6,739 nucleotides of DNA, taken from assembly GCA_018335765.1 (NCBI GenBank), contig JAGXRU010000038.1:1-6739 (forward strand), written 5' to 3'. The notes beneath the pieces were generated by a model, which worked only from the letters and a program-made list of their open reading frames with translations, had not been told where the DNA came from and did no database searches. Positions 6,005-6,739 of the stretch are shown here, piece by piece. The position numbers and the translations under genes are program-made. Source of the DNA: Alkaliphilus sp. (GTDB lineage Bacteria > Bacillota > Clostridia > Peptostreptococcales > Thermotaleaceae). Within the stretch, counting starts at the first letter, position 1. Each line of letters opens with the position of its first letter.

Positions 6005-6029
6005 TATTTAATCATGTCACTATTACTTA
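6005..6029. promoter_or_regulatory. Upstream copy of a repeated dyad element (candidate mtlA operator 1)
   Basis: This 25-bp element is centred on T6017. It matches the downstream copy at 6124-6148 at 20 of 25 positions. Including the preceding C, CTATTTAATYATGTCA is shared at 15 of 16 positions. Its own dyad symmetry is partial (8 of 12 pairs). The centre lies about 72 bp before the predicted mtlA transcription start, a typical activator position. Confidence 0.5.
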
Positions 6030-6053
6030 TGGACGGAAAGTCATATCTTTCGT

Positions 6054-6082
6054 TTGAATGCTATGTATTCATCGTATATAAT
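6054..6082 (+). promoter_or_regulatory. Sigma-A promoter of mtlA
   Basis: TTGAAT (6054-6059) and a perfect TATAAT (6077-6082) are separated by 17 nt. The predicted start is near 6089, giving a leader of about 74 nt. A small 5-bp-arm palindrome (TGAAT...ATTCA, 6055-6071) falls in the spacer. Confidence 0.7.
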
Positions 6083-6123
6083 AATATCAAGAATATTTAA
6101 AAACATTTCTGCAGAGATGTCGC

Positions 6124-6148
6124 TATTTAATTATGTCATGATTAAATA
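6124..6148. promoter_or_regulatory. Near-perfect 25-bp palindrome in the mtlA leader (candidate operator 2)
   Basis: TATTTAATTATG (6124-6135) and CATGATTAAATA (6137-6148) are complementary at 11 of 12 positions around a central T. The element is the better of two copies, 119 bp centre to centre, and lies about 47 bp after the predicted transcription start. It ends immediately before the Shine-Dalgarno (from 6149). It could be a repressor operator, or an RNA hairpin affecting translation. Confidence 0.55.
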
Positions 6149-6154
6149 AGGGGG
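6149..6154 (+). promoter_or_regulatory. mtlA ribosome binding site AGGGGG
   Basis: AGGGGG lies 8 nt before ATG 6163. The ATG at 6155, which directly abuts the G-run, is followed one codon later by TAA, so 6163 is the only usable start. This is the same layout as at the response regulator start. Confidence 0.7.
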
Positions 6155-6162
6155 ATGTATTA

Positions 6163-6739
6163 ATGTCAAATCAAAGTTTTGCCGCATCTAATAAGCCTCA
6201 AAATAATATACAAGAGAAGATACAAAGATTTGGGAGATTCTTAAGTGGGATGGTAATGCCAAACATAGGAGCATTCATAGCATGGGGATTGATAACAGCG
6301 TTATTTATTCCGACAGGGTGGACACCGAATGAAAACTTAGCGGCACTGGTAGGTCCTATGATAATATATTTATTACCGCTGTTGATAGGCTACACAGGCG
6401 GAAAAATGGTAAACGGAGTCAGAGGAGGAGTACTTGGTGCAGTGGCAACCATGGGAGTTGTGGTTGGATCTGATGTACCAATGTTCATAGGAGCAATGAT
6501 TATGGGACCCTTTGGCGGTTATGTAATCAAGAAATTTGATGGGGCAATAGAAGGGAAAATACCGGCAGGCTTTGAAATGCTAGTAAACAACTTCTCAGCA
6601 GGAATAATAGGTACACTGGTAACACTATTGGCATACCTGGCAATAGGACCGGTGGCACAAGGATTAAACGAAGTCCTAAAGACTGGAGTTGAAGGAATAG
6701 TAAATGCAGGTCTGTTGCCATTGACATCACTATTTATCG
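6163..6739 (+). CDS. mtlA: PTS mannitol permease, EIIC(B) component MtlA (5' part, cut by window end)
   Basis: The 192 complete codons encode the N-terminal membrane part of the mannitol-specific phosphotransferase permease, which imports mannitol as mannitol-1-phosphate. Hallmark stretches match E. coli MtlA as I remember it: RFGRFLSGMVMPNIGAFIAW (22-41), LVGPMIIYLLPLLIGYTGGK (62-81), VPMFIGAMIMGP (105-116) and GFEMLVNNFSAGI (136-148). The frame stays open to the window edge, so the remaining IIC domain and any IIB domain lie outside. The start ATG has AGGGGG at 8 nt. A sigma-A promoter and two dyad elements precede it. In Firmicutes this gene usually heads an operon with mtlR, mtlF and mtlD, which would be expected just to the right. 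The coding sequence is visibly richer in GC and in GGA, GCA and ATA codons than its neighbours. Confidence 0.96.
   Translation, partial: MSNQSFAASNKPQNNIQEKIQRFGRFLSGMVMPNIGAFIAWGLITALFIPTGWTPNENLAALVGPMIIYLLPLLIGYTGGKMVNGVRGGVLGAVATMGVVVGSDVPMFIGAMIMGPFGGYVIKKFDGAIEGKIPAGFEMLVNNFSAGIIGTLVTLLAYLAIGPVAQGLNEVLKTGVEGIVNAGLLPLTSLFI

Larger units (their letters stand above)
5868..6162. promoter_or_regulatory. Divergent regulatory region between the exporter gene and mtlA
   Basis: These 295 very A+T-rich bases hold the promoters of both flanking genes. From left to right they contain the exporter ribosome binding site, candidate - strand promoters, an inverted repeat (5961-5998), a first dyad copy (6005-6029), a sigma-A promoter for mtlA (6054-6082), a second dyad copy (6124-6148) and the mtlA ribosome binding site. 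I see no credible small ORF and no CcpA cre consensus here. Confidence 0.7.

Noticed and set aside
6036..6051. GAAAG...CTTTC small dyad upstream of the mtlA -35
   Set aside because: It has only 5-bp arms and no second copy, so it is not distinguishable from chance.
6055..6071. TGAAT...ATTCA palindrome considered as a CcpA cre site
   Set aside because: It lacks the central CG and the spacing of the cre consensus. Five-base arms are common by chance in A+T-rich DNA.
6527..6730. Open frame on the - strand, 67 codons
   Set aside because: It is antisense inside mtlA, whose + strand translation matches MtlA throughout. Its leucine-rich composition is an artefact of the opposite strand.

Overview
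The window looks like chromosomal DNA of a low-GC, anaerobic Firmicute of the class Clostridia. The reasons are the strong A+T bias, purine-rich (often pure G-run) Shine-Dalgarno sites, a ferredoxin-linked 2-oxoacid oxidoreductase, and a mannitol phosphotransferase (PTS) gene. I see no tRNA, rRNA, CRISPR array, insertion sequence or phage gene. Coding density is high and no gene-free gap exceeds 300 bases.

Left block, + strand, 1-1845: the tail of an operon. The last 24 codons of an unidentified gene overlap the gamma subunit of a 2-oxoacid:ferredoxin oxidoreductase by one base (TAATG). A two-cluster 2[4Fe-4S] ferredoxin (delta subunit) follows after 2 bp. After 27 bp comes a 283-residue protein that I recognise as DUF6671-like, with four CxxC pairs at its C-terminus. 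A 20-bp hairpin (1858-1901) closes the block. The oxidoreductase substrate cannot be read from these subunits, because the catalytic alpha and beta subunits lie outside the window.

Middle, + strand, about 2057-2818: an orphan response regulator. An intact receiver domain is joined to a shortened, degenerate GGDEF-like domain. The catalytic signature is gone but an RxxD sits exactly where the c-di-GMP inhibitory site would be. Its leader carries a second hairpin.

Right-middle, - strand, 5867-2853: a YedA-like EamA/DMT drug/metabolite exporter, then 57 bp downstream a UvrD/PcrA-type SF1A helicase with a C-terminal Tudor-like domain. The helicase converges on the response regulator with only 34 bp between them and no strong terminator.

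Right edge, + strand, from 6163: the start of mtlA, the mannitol PTS IIC(B) permease, cut by the window end. It is divergent from the exporter. The shared 295-bp region holds a near-consensus sigma-A promoter flanked by two copies of a dyad element 119 bp apart, plus a separate inverted repeat next to the exporter promoter.

Most genes belong to known families. I found no clear new multi-gene system. The points most worth following are the DUF6671 gene in a ferredoxin-oxidoreductase operon, the receiver plus dead-GGDEF regulator, and the duplicated mtlA operator.
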